From NCBI GenBank assembly GCA_003135055.1, contig PLDF01000184.1, forward strand, positions 1-64,000: a DNA stretch of 64,000 bases, written 5' to 3'. The stretch is from Bryobacterales bacterium (GTDB lineage: Bacteria > Acidobacteriota > Terriglobia > Bryobacterales > Bryobacteraceae). Each line of letters begins with the position of its first letter. Position 1 is the first letter of the stretch. Position numbers and translations under genes: made by a program. The notes below the pieces were generated by a model. It worked only from the letters and a program-made list of their open reading frames with translations, had not been told where the DNA came from and searched no databases. Shown here one piece after another: positions 39,875-48,851 of the stretch.

Positions 39875-41131
39875 GTGGACGTTTCGATGGCGGACAACCT
39901 CCTGTTCTTCACCGAACTGACGGGAATGCCGGTGCTCGACCTCAAGGGCCGGCGCATCGGGCGCGTCAAGGACGCCGCTCTGGTTCCGCTTGTCAACCCG
40001 TCCCGGATCGACCGCTATCTGGTGGGCGGCGGCGAATCCTGGCTCACCGTCCGCTACGACCAGGTTCAGTCCGTCGAGCTCGGCCGCGGCATCCAGCTCA
40101 GCGACGAAATGGTGGTTCCCTATCACGACGACGAGTATATGCTGCGCATCGCGCGCGACCTGCTCGACCAGCAGATTATCGACGTCAACGGCCGCAAAGT
40201 GGTGCGCGTCACCGATCTCTCGCTCGAAATTCAGTCCAACGGACCGCACGATGTCCTGGCCGTTGTGGACGTCGACATCGGCATCCGCAGCATCTTCCGC
40301 CGTCTTTTCCAGGGCGCGCTGCCGCCGCTCTGGATCCGGCGCCTGCAACAATGGATTCCGCCCAAATCCATTCGCTGGGATTACTGCAACGTGGTGGAGC
40401 CCGACCCGCTGCGGCGCCTGCGGTTGAACATTTCCTATCAGGGTCTCGAGGAGATGCATCCCGCCGACCTCGCCGATATCGTCGAAGAGCTCGGCCCCGC
40501 CGAGCGCGAGGCGATTTTCGAAACCATCGATAACGAAGTGGCGGCCGACGCGCTCTCCGAGATCGAGCCCAAAATGCAGGCCAGCATCCTCGAATCGCTG
40601 GAGCCGGAAAAGGCCGCGGACATTGTGGAAGAGATGTCTCCCGACGAAGCGGCCGACGCGCTTTCGGAGCTGGAAGACGCCACCTCCGAAGAGATCCTCG
40701 AGGAAATGGATTCCGCCGAAAAGACCGAAGTGGAAGAGCTGCTGGAATTCGACCGCGATACCGCCGGCGGCATGATGAACACCGAGTACGTCGCGCTGCA
40801 CGATAACGCCTCGGTGGCGGACGCGCTCGGAGCGCTGCGCGGCAACGAGGATCTGCTGGAAACCCTGAATACGCTGTTCCTGGTGGACGGAGAGGAAAAG
40901 CTGACGGCGGCCGTACCGCTGGCGCGTCTGTTCATCGCATCGGGCGGCGTGCCGCTCAAGGAACTGGCCTCGGGCACGCTGATTCAAGTGAGCGTCGACG
41001 AGCGTCAGGACCGCGTGACCGAAATCTTCGACAAATACAACCTGCTCACCCTGCCCGTGGTGGACGAAGACGGTAAGCTGACCGGGGTAATCACCGCCGA
41101 CGACATCATCTCCGTGCTGAGGGAAAGCTAA
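39875..41131 (+). CDS. PRC-barrel-like / MgtE_N / CBS-pair soluble protein
   Basis: LDLKGRRIGRVKDAALV repeats; MHPADLADIVEELGPAEREAIFETI...DTAGGMMNTEYVAL; CBS tail VTEIFDKYNLLTLPVVDEDGKLTGVITADDIISVL; no TM domain. Confidence 0.85.
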   Translation: MDVSMADNLLFFTELTGMPVLDLKGRRIGRVKDAALVPLVNPSRIDRYLVGGGESWLTVRYDQVQSVELGRGIQLSDEMVVPYHDDEYMLRIARDLLDQQIIDVNGRKVVRVTDLSLEIQSNGPHDVLAVVDVDIGIRSIFRRLFQGALPPLWIRRLQQWIPPKSIRWDYCNVVEPDPLRRLRLNISYQGLEEMHPADLADIVEELGPAEREAIFETIDNEVAADALSEIEPKMQASILESLEPEKAADIVEEMSPDEAADALSELEDATSEEILEEMDSAEKTEVEELLEFDRDTAGGMMNTEYVALHDNASVADALGALRGNEDLLETLNTLFLVDGEEKLTAAVPLARLFIASGGVPLKELASGTLIQVSVDERQDRVTEIFDKYNLLTLPVVDEDGKLTGVITADDIISVLRES

Positions 41132-41136
41132 ACGGG

Positions 41137-42378
41137 ATGCCGAAAATCCTCAGCCGGTTCCGTTATCAAATCGCGGTGTTCCTGGCGGTTCTCGGCCCGG
41201 GGTTCATTACCGCCATGGTCGATAACGATTCGGGCGGCATCTATACCTATTCGGCGGCTGGAGCGAAGTACGGGTACCTGCCGCTGTGGACGCTGATCCC
41301 CATCACGGTGGTCCTGATCATCACGCAGGAGATGTGCTCGCGCATGGGCGCGGTGACCGGCAAGGGGCTTTCCGACCTGATCCGCGAGGAGTTCGGCCTG
41401 CGCCTGACGTTCCTGATGATGACGCTGTTAGTGCTCGCCAATCTCACCAACGTAATGGCGGAATTCGCGGGCGTCGCCAGCTCACTCGAGTTGTTTCACA
41501 TCAGTAAGTACGTTTCCGTTCCGCTGGCGGCCGCGGCGGTCTGGTTCCTGGCGGTGAAAGGCAACTACCGGAGCGTGGAAAAAATCTTCCTCTTTGCGTG
41601 CGTCTTCTATGTCACCTACATCATTTCGGGCTTCTTAGTCAAGCCCGATTGGAAGGAAGCCGCCTTACGCAGCATTGAGCCGAAACTGATGCTCGATTCC
41701 GGCTACATCTACATGCTGATCGGCATGGTGGGCACCACCATCGCGCCGTGGATGCAGTTCTATCTGCAATCGGCGGTGGTGGAAAAAGGCGTCACGGCGA
41801 AGGAGTACGCAGCCTCGCGCATCGAAGTGATTGTCGGATGCATCCTCACCGACGTCATCGCGTTCTTCATCATCGTGGCGTGCGCAGGCGCGATTTATAG
41901 CGTGCACCCGCGCGATATACAAGATGCGGGAGAGGCCGCGCTGGCGCTCAAGCCGTTCGGCCAGTACGCATTCCTGCTCTTCAGCGCCGGGCTGTTCAAT
42001 GCGTCCATCTTCGCGGCGTGCATTCTGCCGCTTTCGACGGCTTATTCGGTCTGCGAGGGCCTGGGCTTTGAAGCCGGCGTGAACCGCCGCATCCGCGAGG
42101 CGCCGGTTTTCTACTTTCTCTACACGGCGCTGATCGTGGTGGGCGCGGGCGTAATTCTGATTCCCGGCTTCCCCCTGGTGCGGATGATTCTGCTTTCCCA
42201 GGTATTCAACGGCGTGCTGCTGCCCTTCGTGCTGATCTTCATGATCCTGCTGATCAACAAGCGCGACCTGATGGGCGAATGGACCAATCCGCGCTGGTTC
42301 AACACCTGGTCGTGGGTGACGGTGGTAGTGATGATCGGCCTAACGCTGGCACTGGTGGGGATCACCTTACGCGGATAA
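41137..42378 (+). CDS. NRAMP family-like metal transporter (divergent)
   Basis: LGPGFITAMVDNDSGGIYTYSAAGAKYGY; GTTIAPWMQFYLQSAVVEKG; about 11 TM; 5 bp after previous gene. Confidence 0.85.
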   Translation: MPKILSRFRYQIAVFLAVLGPGFITAMVDNDSGGIYTYSAAGAKYGYLPLWTLIPITVVLIITQEMCSRMGAVTGKGLSDLIREEFGLRLTFLMMTLLVLANLTNVMAEFAGVASSLELFHISKYVSVPLAAAAVWFLAVKGNYRSVEKIFLFACVFYVTYIISGFLVKPDWKEAALRSIEPKLMLDSGYIYMLIGMVGTTIAPWMQFYLQSAVVEKGVTAKEYAASRIEVIVGCILTDVIAFFIIVACAGAIYSVHPRDIQDAGEAALALKPFGQYAFLLFSAGLFNASIFAACILPLSTAYSVCEGLGFEAGVNRRIREAPVFYFLYTALIVVGAGVILIPGFPLVRMILLSQVFNGVLLPFVLIFMILLINKRDLMGEWTNPRWFNTWSWVTVVVMIGLTLALVGITLRG

Positions 42379-42517
42379 GTCCACACCTTTCAGAAACCCT
42401 CGCCCACAGTGTTGGCTCTGAGATACTTTGTGGCACCCTCTGCGCACGGCCTCCGCAAAGCGCCGCGCCTCTTCCGGTTACGGCGACGCTGCCTCTGCGG
42501 GGTCGGCGACGCAGACT

Positions 42518-42950
42518 CTATGCGGCGTTCTCCACCACGATGCCGATTCGCTTGCCCAGCGCCTCGAAGGCAGCTTCAATTTGATTCATGCGCGTCTGGT
42601 GATCCAAGTCGAAGAGGCGGTCTACCACGGTCTTGGGAATGCCCATGCGCGATGCAAGGTCGATTTTGCGCAAGCCGGAGGCGCGGAATTGACGATAGAG
42701 CTCGGCTTTGGCTCCTTGCATCGCAGGTAAGCGGATGAGGCGGTACTTACGACCGCGGAGCCGGGAGGCTTTTGGCAGCGGTTCGCCATCGCGGATATGC
42801 TTTTGGATCATGGTTTGGAGCAAGGCGGCGGCCATCATGCGGGAGTCTTCTTCGGCATCGCCTTGGGAAATGCCCCAATCGAAATCGGGGAACGTGATTA
42901 GGTAGGTAGCCGCCTTCCGGTTGGGGTTCGAACAACGCTGGGTACTCCAT
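42518..42950 (-). pseudogene. hicB: HicB-like antitoxin, frameshifted
   Basis: MEYPALFEPQPEGGY then, after a CTAC duplication, YLITFPDFDWGISQGDAEEDSRMMAAALLQTMIQKHIRDGE...KIDLASRMGIPKTVVDRLFDLDHQTRMNQIEAAFEALG. Confidence 0.8.
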
Positions 42951-42965
42951 AAATATTACCCTTCC

Positions 42966-43130
42966 TTATTTGAGGCGAATGCCTAGCTTCTTGATGATGC
43001 TGTGAAACGTGCCTATCCGGATTTCCTTGCTCGGATGGCGCGGGACGAACCCTTTCAGCAACGCGAGGAGTTGTTCGCGTGAGGCTGTCACACGCTTGTC
43101 CTCGCGCCACGAGGCGACATCCTTCGCCAT
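42966..43130 (-). pseudogene. HicA-like C-terminus with abnormal N-terminal region
   Basis: FVPRHPSKEIRIGTFHSIIKKLGIRLK* directly upstream of HicB; part of ORF 42966..43373. Confidence 0.45.
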
Positions 43131-43376
43131 CTGCGCGATGAAGGAGCGCAACGTGCTCTCATTGTCGGTGGTTAGCCGTGTAGATTCATTCGCTGCAAGG
43201 CGCGCCATGCTCGGCTTGTCAATCGTATTGGTCAAGACCACAATAGCGGTGAACTCCTGCCTGTGCGCGATCGCTTCCAGCAGCATTGCTGAGATGTAAG
43301 ACATCATGACCGTGACCGCATCCAGCATCGAAGAGGCGGCGCGGAGCGCGGAAAGCCAAGATGGCGCTGCCACGGA

Positions 43377-44453
43377 TCACTTCACGCGGCTCCCAATCGC
43401 CCCGTACTTCTTCAGAATCTCCACCGTCCGCTCGATCGGCAGCGCCTGCACCGTATGCCCGCTGCCAGTAACCGTAACCGCGCGCAGCAGCGAATTGTAG
43501 ATAGCCTCCTCGGTAGCTTCGATAACCGCCAGGAACAGCGGAGACATCTCATCGTTGCTCAGCAGCTTCGCGGGATTCCGCAGCGTAGTAAAGGCAATTC
43601 CGAAGTCTCCGCTGCCGTTCGAGCCAGAAGACCCGGTGCGCGCCAGTCCGAACATAGTCCGCGCCGCCATACGGCGCAGGTTGCGCGAATCCACCGGCGC
43701 ATCCGTGGCCACGATCATCATGATCGACCCGTTGCCCGTATTCGGGCCGCCCGCCGCCAGTTCGCGCCCCACCGGCGCGCCGTTCATCACCAGCGTGCCG
43801 CCGAAATTGGACTGCACCAGCACGCCCACCGTGTAGCCGCCGGTCTTTCGCGACGCTGTTCCAATGCCGCCCTTGAAGCCGAACGCCACCGTCCCGGCGC
43901 CGGCGCCCACAGCGCCCTCTTCCACCACGCCGCCATGCGCTTGTTGCAGCGCCGCAAGCACCTCGGCGCTTCCCACGTGGCGTCCGCGAATGTCGTTGAG
44001 GTATCCGTCGTTGGTCTCGCCCACCAGCGGATTGATGGAGCGCACGTTTTCATTGCCGGGAAGCGCCAGCATGTAGTCGATTATCGCGTCGGCCACGCGC
44101 GGAACATTAAGCGTGGACGTGAGTGCGATGGGAGTCTCGATCTCACCCAGCTCCTCCACCTGCGTCGATCCAGCCAGCTTGCCGAACGCATTGCCGACGA
44201 ACACCGCGCCGGGCACTTTCTCGCGGAACAGGTTGCCGCCATGCGGCAAGATCACCGTGACGCCGGTACGAACCGAATCGCCCCGATTCAAGGTCGCGTG
44301 TCCCACCCGAACTCCCGCGACATCGGTGATGGCATCGAGCGGCCCCGCCGCAAGCGTGCCCACAGTCAACCCGATATCGGCGGCGCGCGGCCGCGTGGCA
44401 GTCTGCTGCGCCGCCAGGCACAAAGCGCAAGCAATCAGCGTCACGATTCGCAT
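43377..44453 (-). CDS. P1 family peptidase (DmpA-like)
   Basis: ITDVAGVRVGHATL...VRTGVTVILPHG...VVEEGAVGAGAGTVAFGFKGGIGTASR...LRRMAARTMFGLARTGS. Confidence 0.92.
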   Translation of the reverse strand: MRIVTLIACALCLAAQQTATRPRAADIGLTVGTLAAGPLDAITDVAGVRVGHATLNRGDSVRTGVTVILPHGGNLFREKVPGAVFVGNAFGKLAGSTQVEELGEIETPIALTSTLNVPRVADAIIDYMLALPGNENVRSINPLVGETNDGYLNDIRGRHVGSAEVLAALQQAHGGVVEEGAVGAGAGTVAFGFKGGIGTASRKTGGYTVGVLVQSNFGGTLVMNGAPVGRELAAGGPNTGNGSIMMIVATDAPVDSRNLRRMAARTMFGLARTGSSGSNGSGDFGIAFTTLRNPAKLLSNDEMSPLFLAVIEATEEAIYNSLLRAVTVTGSGHTVQALPIERTVEILKKYGAIGSRVK

Positions 44454-44458
44454 CTAAA

Positions 44459-44481
44459 GTGGCGCGGGGCCATGCCCTGCG
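44459..44481. repeat. Inverted copy of 23-bp sequence at 24435-24457
   Basis: GTGGCGCGGGGCCATGCCCTGCG. Confidence 0.85.
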
Positions 44482-44548
44482 AAGTCCCCTATTACTATGG
44501 CACGCTTGCATACGCCCCGGCGCGGGTTGGGGCTCTACTCTTGCGAAA

Positions 44549-45460
44549 TCAGACTCGCACGTATTTGTTGAACCAGTCAATGGTGCGCTGCCAGGCCAGG
44601 TCGGCTGCGGCTTTGTTGTAGCGTTCAGGCGTCGCATCGCAATTGAAGCCGTGAACGGCGCCGGGGTAGATATAGCCTTCGTGCGGAACGTTGGCCGCCT
44701 TCAAGGCCACGTCGTATGCCGGCCACGTCGCGGCCAGTCGCGTGTCCAGTTCCCCGTGATGGACCAGAATTGCCCCCTTGACCTTCGGGATATCTTCCTT
44801 GGCGGGAACCGCGCCGTAGAACGGCGCCGCCGCCGCCAAATCGGCTCCCAGCCGGACGGCCAAGGTATTGGAGACGCCGCCCCCGTAACAGAAACCGGTG
44901 GCGCCGATCTTGCCCGTGCAGTCGGCGCGCGATTTCAGCCACATCGCGGAGGCCACGAAATCTTCGCCCATCTTTTTGCGATCGACTTTGTTGAATAGCT
45001 GGCCGCCTTTGTAGTCGTCACCGGGGAAGCCGCCAAGAGAGGTGAGCCCATCCGGCGCAAACGCCATGAAGTTAGCAAGGGCGAGCCGCCGCGCGATGTC
45101 CTCGATATGCGGATTCAGACCTCGATTTTCGTGGACGACAAGAATACCGGGCAATTTCGCCGCCGTCGCTTCACGTGTGTCGGCGCTGACAGGCCGGACG
45201 AGATATCCTTTGATGCTTCCGTTCCCTTGCGGCGATGGGACGGTCTCGTATGTAGCCTTGATCCGGTCATCGGTCTTGGACACCTGCTGCCCCAGAGCGT
45301 AGTTCGGCATCAACGCCTCGATAATCGTGGCCGCCGCCAGACCGCCTATCGCAAATTGCTGCACGCCGTCCATAAAGGCGCGGCGACTGATCGCGCCGTG
45401 AATAAAGCGGTTATAGAGTTCTATGGCCTCACTCGGCAGTTTAGGTCTCGTTGGCTCCAT
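44549..45460 (-). CDS. Dienelactone hydrolase family protein
   Basis: GILVVHENRGLNPHIEDIARRLA...GATGFCYGGG...YPGAVHGFN. Confidence 0.92.
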   Translation of the reverse strand: MEPTRPKLPSEAIELYNRFIHGAISRRAFMDGVQQFAIGGLAAATIIEALMPNYALGQQVSKTDDRIKATYETVPSPQGNGSIKGYLVRPVSADTREATAAKLPGILVVHENRGLNPHIEDIARRLALANFMAFAPDGLTSLGGFPGDDYKGGQLFNKVDRKKMGEDFVASAMWLKSRADCTGKIGATGFCYGGGVSNTLAVRLGADLAAAAPFYGAVPAKEDIPKVKGAILVHHGELDTRLAATWPAYDVALKAANVPHEGYIYPGAVHGFNCDATPERYNKAAADLAWQRTIDWFNKYVRV

Positions 45461-45787
45461 TGGCTGACTCCTTCACAGAAATATCACGTCTCCCGGGTCT
45501 TCATAAGCAAGGCTTCGCGGCTCATGCGCGGGTCCCCAGCTCGAAACAACTTCTACCATGCCGCGCGCACCACGCAACGCGACGATTTCGTTACAGCCTG
45601 AGCTTCTCGCCGGCTGCGAAGAGGGCATCTGGCATGACTAATTCTATACCCGTTGAACGCCGAATTCCTGGCGCCTGGCTCACCCGGAAAACGACGCTCC
45701 CTCTTTCCGGCACTGCCCCGCCAGTGCCTCCCGATGTGTATCCGCGTCACTCCACGTACACCGGCGGCAACCCTTCTTTCCGCCAGA

Positions 45788-45829
45788 GCCGGCTGAAAGC
45801 CGGATTGGCGCCAGGATTGGCTGCCCCAC
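45788..45829. repeat. Dispersed hairpin repeat, copy 2 (GCCGGCT-GAA-AGCCGG...AGGATTGGCTGCCCCAC)
   Basis: Same architecture as 4146-4186. Confidence 0.6.
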
Positions 45830-45834
45830 AAAAT

Positions 45835-46659
45835 TCACACTCGCCCACGAAGCCGTTCCACCAGGTCGTCCGGAATCTGCAGATTGCCGGCGCCGGCTCC
45901 CAGCATCACTCCAGGCTTCACCGCGCCGTGGAAATCGGAGCCGCCGGTCACGTGCAGGCCATATTGGTGCGCCAGTTCCAGATAAAGCTGCGTGTCGGCG
46001 GCGGTGTGGTCGCTGTGATAGGCTTCGATGGCGTTGAGGCCGCTGGCGCACAGTTCCGCCATCAGCGCCCGAACATCGCCCTTAACGCGGATGGGGTGCG
46101 CCAGCGAAGCGATGCCGCCGGCCTGGCGAATGCGCTCTACGCCTTCGGCGAAAAGCGGCTCCTCGCGGTAGACGTAGCCTATTGCCGATTCGTCCAGATA
46201 ATCGTCGAACGCATCGCGCAGGTTCTTGACGTAACCCTTTTCCACCATCAATTGCGCGAAGTGGGGACGGCCGGTCATGCCGCGTCCGCGCGCTTCGGCT
46301 TCGGCCAGGGTGATGTCGAAGCCCAGCTCCCGCAGGCGCGCAACCAGGCGCACGTTGCGGTCGCGGCGCGCGGCTTGCAGGTCGAGAATCCAGCGCCGAA
46401 AATCGGGGAGAAGCTCCGGCTGGAAAAAATAGCCCAGCAGGTGGACGGAACGGCCGTGCAGCTTGGTGGAAAGCTCGATGCCGCAGATCAGATTCACGCC
46501 CGAATCGCGCGCGGCGGCGACGGCCAGGTCGTAGCCTGCGAAGGTGTCGTGATCGGTGATGCCGAGCGTGTCCACTCCCGCGCGAGCGGCTTCGGCGATC
46601 AGTTGCGCGGGCGAAAAGGTCCCGTCCGATTCATTGGTGTGAGAGTGCAGATCGATCAA
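45835..46659 (-). CDS. PHP domain phosphoesterase
   Basis: IDLHSHTNESDGTFSPAQLIAEAARAGVDTLGITDHDTF...GIELSTKL...VTGGSDFHG; TTG start. Confidence 0.92.
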   Translation of the reverse strand: MIDLHSHTNESDGTFSPAQLIAEAARAGVDTLGITDHDTFAGYDLAVAAARDSGVNLICGIELSTKLHGRSVHLLGYFFQPELLPDFRRWILDLQAARRDRNVRLVARLRELGFDITLAEAEARGRGMTGRPHFAQLMVEKGYVKNLRDAFDDYLDESAIGYVYREEPLFAEGVERIRQAGGIASLAHPIRVKGDVRALMAELCASGLNAIEAYHSDHTAADTQLYLELAHQYGLHVTGGSDFHGAVKPGVMLGAGAGNLQIPDDLVERLRGRV

Positions 46660-47191
46660 AGGAGACTAGACCTAAACGCTCCAGTGTAGCCCAAATCAGC
46701 TCCACGCTCTGTTCAGGCGTCTCTTTCGAAGAATTCACCGTGACCTCGGGCGCGAGCGGCGGCTCGTACGGGTCGGAAACGCCGGTGAAGTGCGGGATCT
46801 CGCCGACGAGCGCTTTCTTGTAGAGACCCTTCACGTCGCGCTCGGCGAGCACCTCGATGGGGCACTCCACGTACACCTCGACAAAGTTGGGAATGCGCGC
46901 GCGAAGCTCCTCGCGAATGGCGCGATAAGGCGAGATGGCGGCGGCTATGGAGATGACGCCGTGGCGCGAAAGCAGCTCGCAGACGAAGCCGATGCGGCGG
47001 ACGTTTTCGTCGCGATCCTCCTTGCCGAATCCGAGGCCTTTCGAGAGATGGGTGCGGACCACATCGCCATCCAGCACTTCCACCTTGGCTCCGGCCGCGC
47101 GCAGACGCTGTTCCAGCATGCCGGAGATGGTGCTCTTTCCGGCGCCGGAGAGGCCGGTGAACCAGAGCGTGAAACCTTGATGTTTCACCAT
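46631..47191 (-). CDS. cysC: Adenylylsulfate (APS) kinase
   Basis: FTLWFTGLSGAGKSTISGMLEQRL...VLDGDVVRTHLSKGLGFGKEDRDENVRRIGFV...VYVECPIEV; internal ATG of ORF 46631..47869. Confidence 0.95.
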   Translation of the reverse strand: MVKHQGFTLWFTGLSGAGKSTISGMLEQRLRAAGAKVEVLDGDVVRTHLSKGLGFGKEDRDENVRRIGFVCELLSRHGVISIAAAISPYRAIREELRARIPNFVEVYVECPIEVLAERDVKGLYKKALVGEIPHFTGVSDPYEPPLAPEVTVNSSKETPEQSVELIWATLERLGLVSFDRSALSHQ

Positions 47192-47211
47192 GCGCCGCTT
47201 GATGCGCCGAT

Positions 47212-47919
47212 TCACGACGCGCGGCGTACCTTTCCATCGGGATCGAAGTGGATGCCGCATTCCTTCCGCGCATCCTGCTCCCACCACCAGCGGCCGGCCC
47301 GCTGATCCTCGCCGGGTTCGACGGCGCGGGTGCAAGGCGCGCAGCCGATGCTGGTGTAGCCGTGCGCATAGAGCGGATGAACCGGAACGCGGTTGGCGCG
47401 CGTATATTCCTCCACTTGAGCGGCGGTCCAATCGGCTAGCGGATTGATCTTGACCGGCGTGGCAGATAGCTCGACCTTGGGCGTCTGCGCGCGGGTTTCC
47501 GATTGATCGCGGCGGATGCCAGTGGCCCACGCGCGCAGCGCGGAGAGCTTGCGCTCGAGCGGCCGTACTTTGCGGATATCGCAGCAGATGCGGCGCGATT
47601 CGACACTCTGATAGAACAGGTTCTGGCCGCCGATGGACACCATTTCCCGTACTTCGGCATCGTCGGGCAGGACGATTTCCGTGGCGATGCCGTAGCGCTC
47701 GCGGACGGTCTCGATCATGCGGTGCGTTTCGGCGGGAAGACGGCAGGTATCGAGCGTAAAGACGCGCACGCGAGGCGCGAGGCGCGAGGCAAGGTCTACG
47801 ATCGCCATGCCTTCCTTCTGAAAGCTGGTGGCAATGGCAAAGGACTCGCCGTAAGTCTCGATAGCCCATGCGAGGATCTTTGAAGCCGAGGCCGCTTCAA
47901 AGTGAAGAAAATCAGCCAA
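47212..47919 (-). CDS. cysH: Phosphoadenylyl/adenylyl-sulfate reductase (Fe-S type)
   Basis: ATSFQKEGMAIVDLA..., CCDIRKVRPL, CAPCTRAVEPGEDQRAGRWWWE, KECGIH; TTG start. Confidence 0.93.
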   Translation of the reverse strand: MADFLHFEAASASKILAWAIETYGESFAIATSFQKEGMAIVDLASRLAPRVRVFTLDTCRLPAETHRMIETVRERYGIATEIVLPDDAEVREMVSIGGQNLFYQSVESRRICCDIRKVRPLERKLSALRAWATGIRRDQSETRAQTPKVELSATPVKINPLADWTAAQVEEYTRANRVPVHPLYAHGYTSIGCAPCTRAVEPGEDQRAGRWWWEQDARKECGIHFDPDGKVRRAS

Positions 47920-47928
47920 TCTCTATCA

Positions 47929-47958
47929 AGATTACGGTCTAAATTCGCGCCTTGTCAA
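47929..47958 (-). promoter_or_regulatory. Candidate promoter of cysH-cysC (TTGACA-N18-TAATCT)
   Basis: Minus strand TTGACA (47958-47953), 18-nt spacer, TAATCT (47934-47929). Confidence 0.45.
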
Positions 47959-48048
47959 ACCGTCTTGGCTGTGACGATCATTGGTTCGCCCCAACGCCAT
48001 CAGCCGCGGGCGGCGGAATCGGGCGCGATCTGTTATAACGGGAGCCAT

Positions 48049-48822
48049 ATGAAACGTCGAAATTTTGTGGCTGCGGCTGCAGCGGGGCTGGCGGCGCCGG
48101 CGATCGCGGAAGAGACCGCGAAGAGCCAGTACTTCATGTTGCATTACTACCACATGCGGACCGGCGCGCAGGTGGACCGCACCACGCAGTATCTTAGCGG
48201 CGCGTATTTGCCGGCGGCGCGGCGGGCGGGCGTGAAGACCTCGGGGTTCTTCAGTCCGGTGATTGCGGAGCGCGGCCCGTTCATTTTGTCGCTCTCGGTC
48301 TACGCCTCGGTGGCGGCGATGGAAGCGGCGAATCTGCACCTCGCCGGGGACAAGGAGTTTCAGAAGGGCTGGGAGGATTACAACCTCATGGGCGAGCCTG
48401 CCTATTCGCGCATGGAGACGGCGCTGCTGCGGGCATTCGATGGCATCCCGGAATTGACGGCGCCGCCAACGGACGCCAAGCGCGCTGCGCGGAGCTTCGA
48501 GATGCGCACCTATGAATCGATCAACGAGAAAGCGTCGCGGCGGAAGATGAAGATGTTCGAGGATGCCGAGGCGCCGATTTTCCGGCGGATAGGGATGAGC
48601 CCGGTTTTCTTCGGTCAAGGCATTTTCGGGAAGGATTTGCCCAGCTTGACGTATATGCTGGCGTTCGACGACCTGACTTCGCGCGAGCGCCTCTGGAAAG
48701 CGTTCAGCGCCGATGCGGCGTGGCAGAAGCTGCGGTCGCAGCCGGGATTAACCGACCCGGAGATTGTGTCGAACATCAGTAATGAGATCTTGCGGCCGCT
48801 GGCGTTTTCGGAGATCCGGTGA
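48049..48822 (+). CDS. NIPSNAP family protein
   Basis: MKRRNFVAAAAAGLAAPAIA; two NIPSNAP-like repeats incl. FEMRTYESINEKASRRKMKMFEDAEAPIFRRIGM. Confidence 0.88.
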   Translation: MKRRNFVAAAAAGLAAPAIAEETAKSQYFMLHYYHMRTGAQVDRTTQYLSGAYLPAARRAGVKTSGFFSPVIAERGPFILSLSVYASVAAMEAANLHLAGDKEFQKGWEDYNLMGEPAYSRMETALLRAFDGIPELTAPPTDAKRAARSFEMRTYESINEKASRRKMKMFEDAEAPIFRRIGMSPVFFGQGIFGKDLPSLTYMLAFDDLTSRERLWKAFSADAAWQKLRSQPGLTDPEIVSNISNEILRPLAFSEIR

Positions 48823-48851
48823 ATGTGGGTTCGGAGGTTGCGTAGGTCTGG

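Noticed and set aside
47192-47869. N-terminal 226 aa of ORF 46631..47869
   Set aside because: Arg-rich out-of-frame reading of cysH; the APS kinase starts at ATG 47191.
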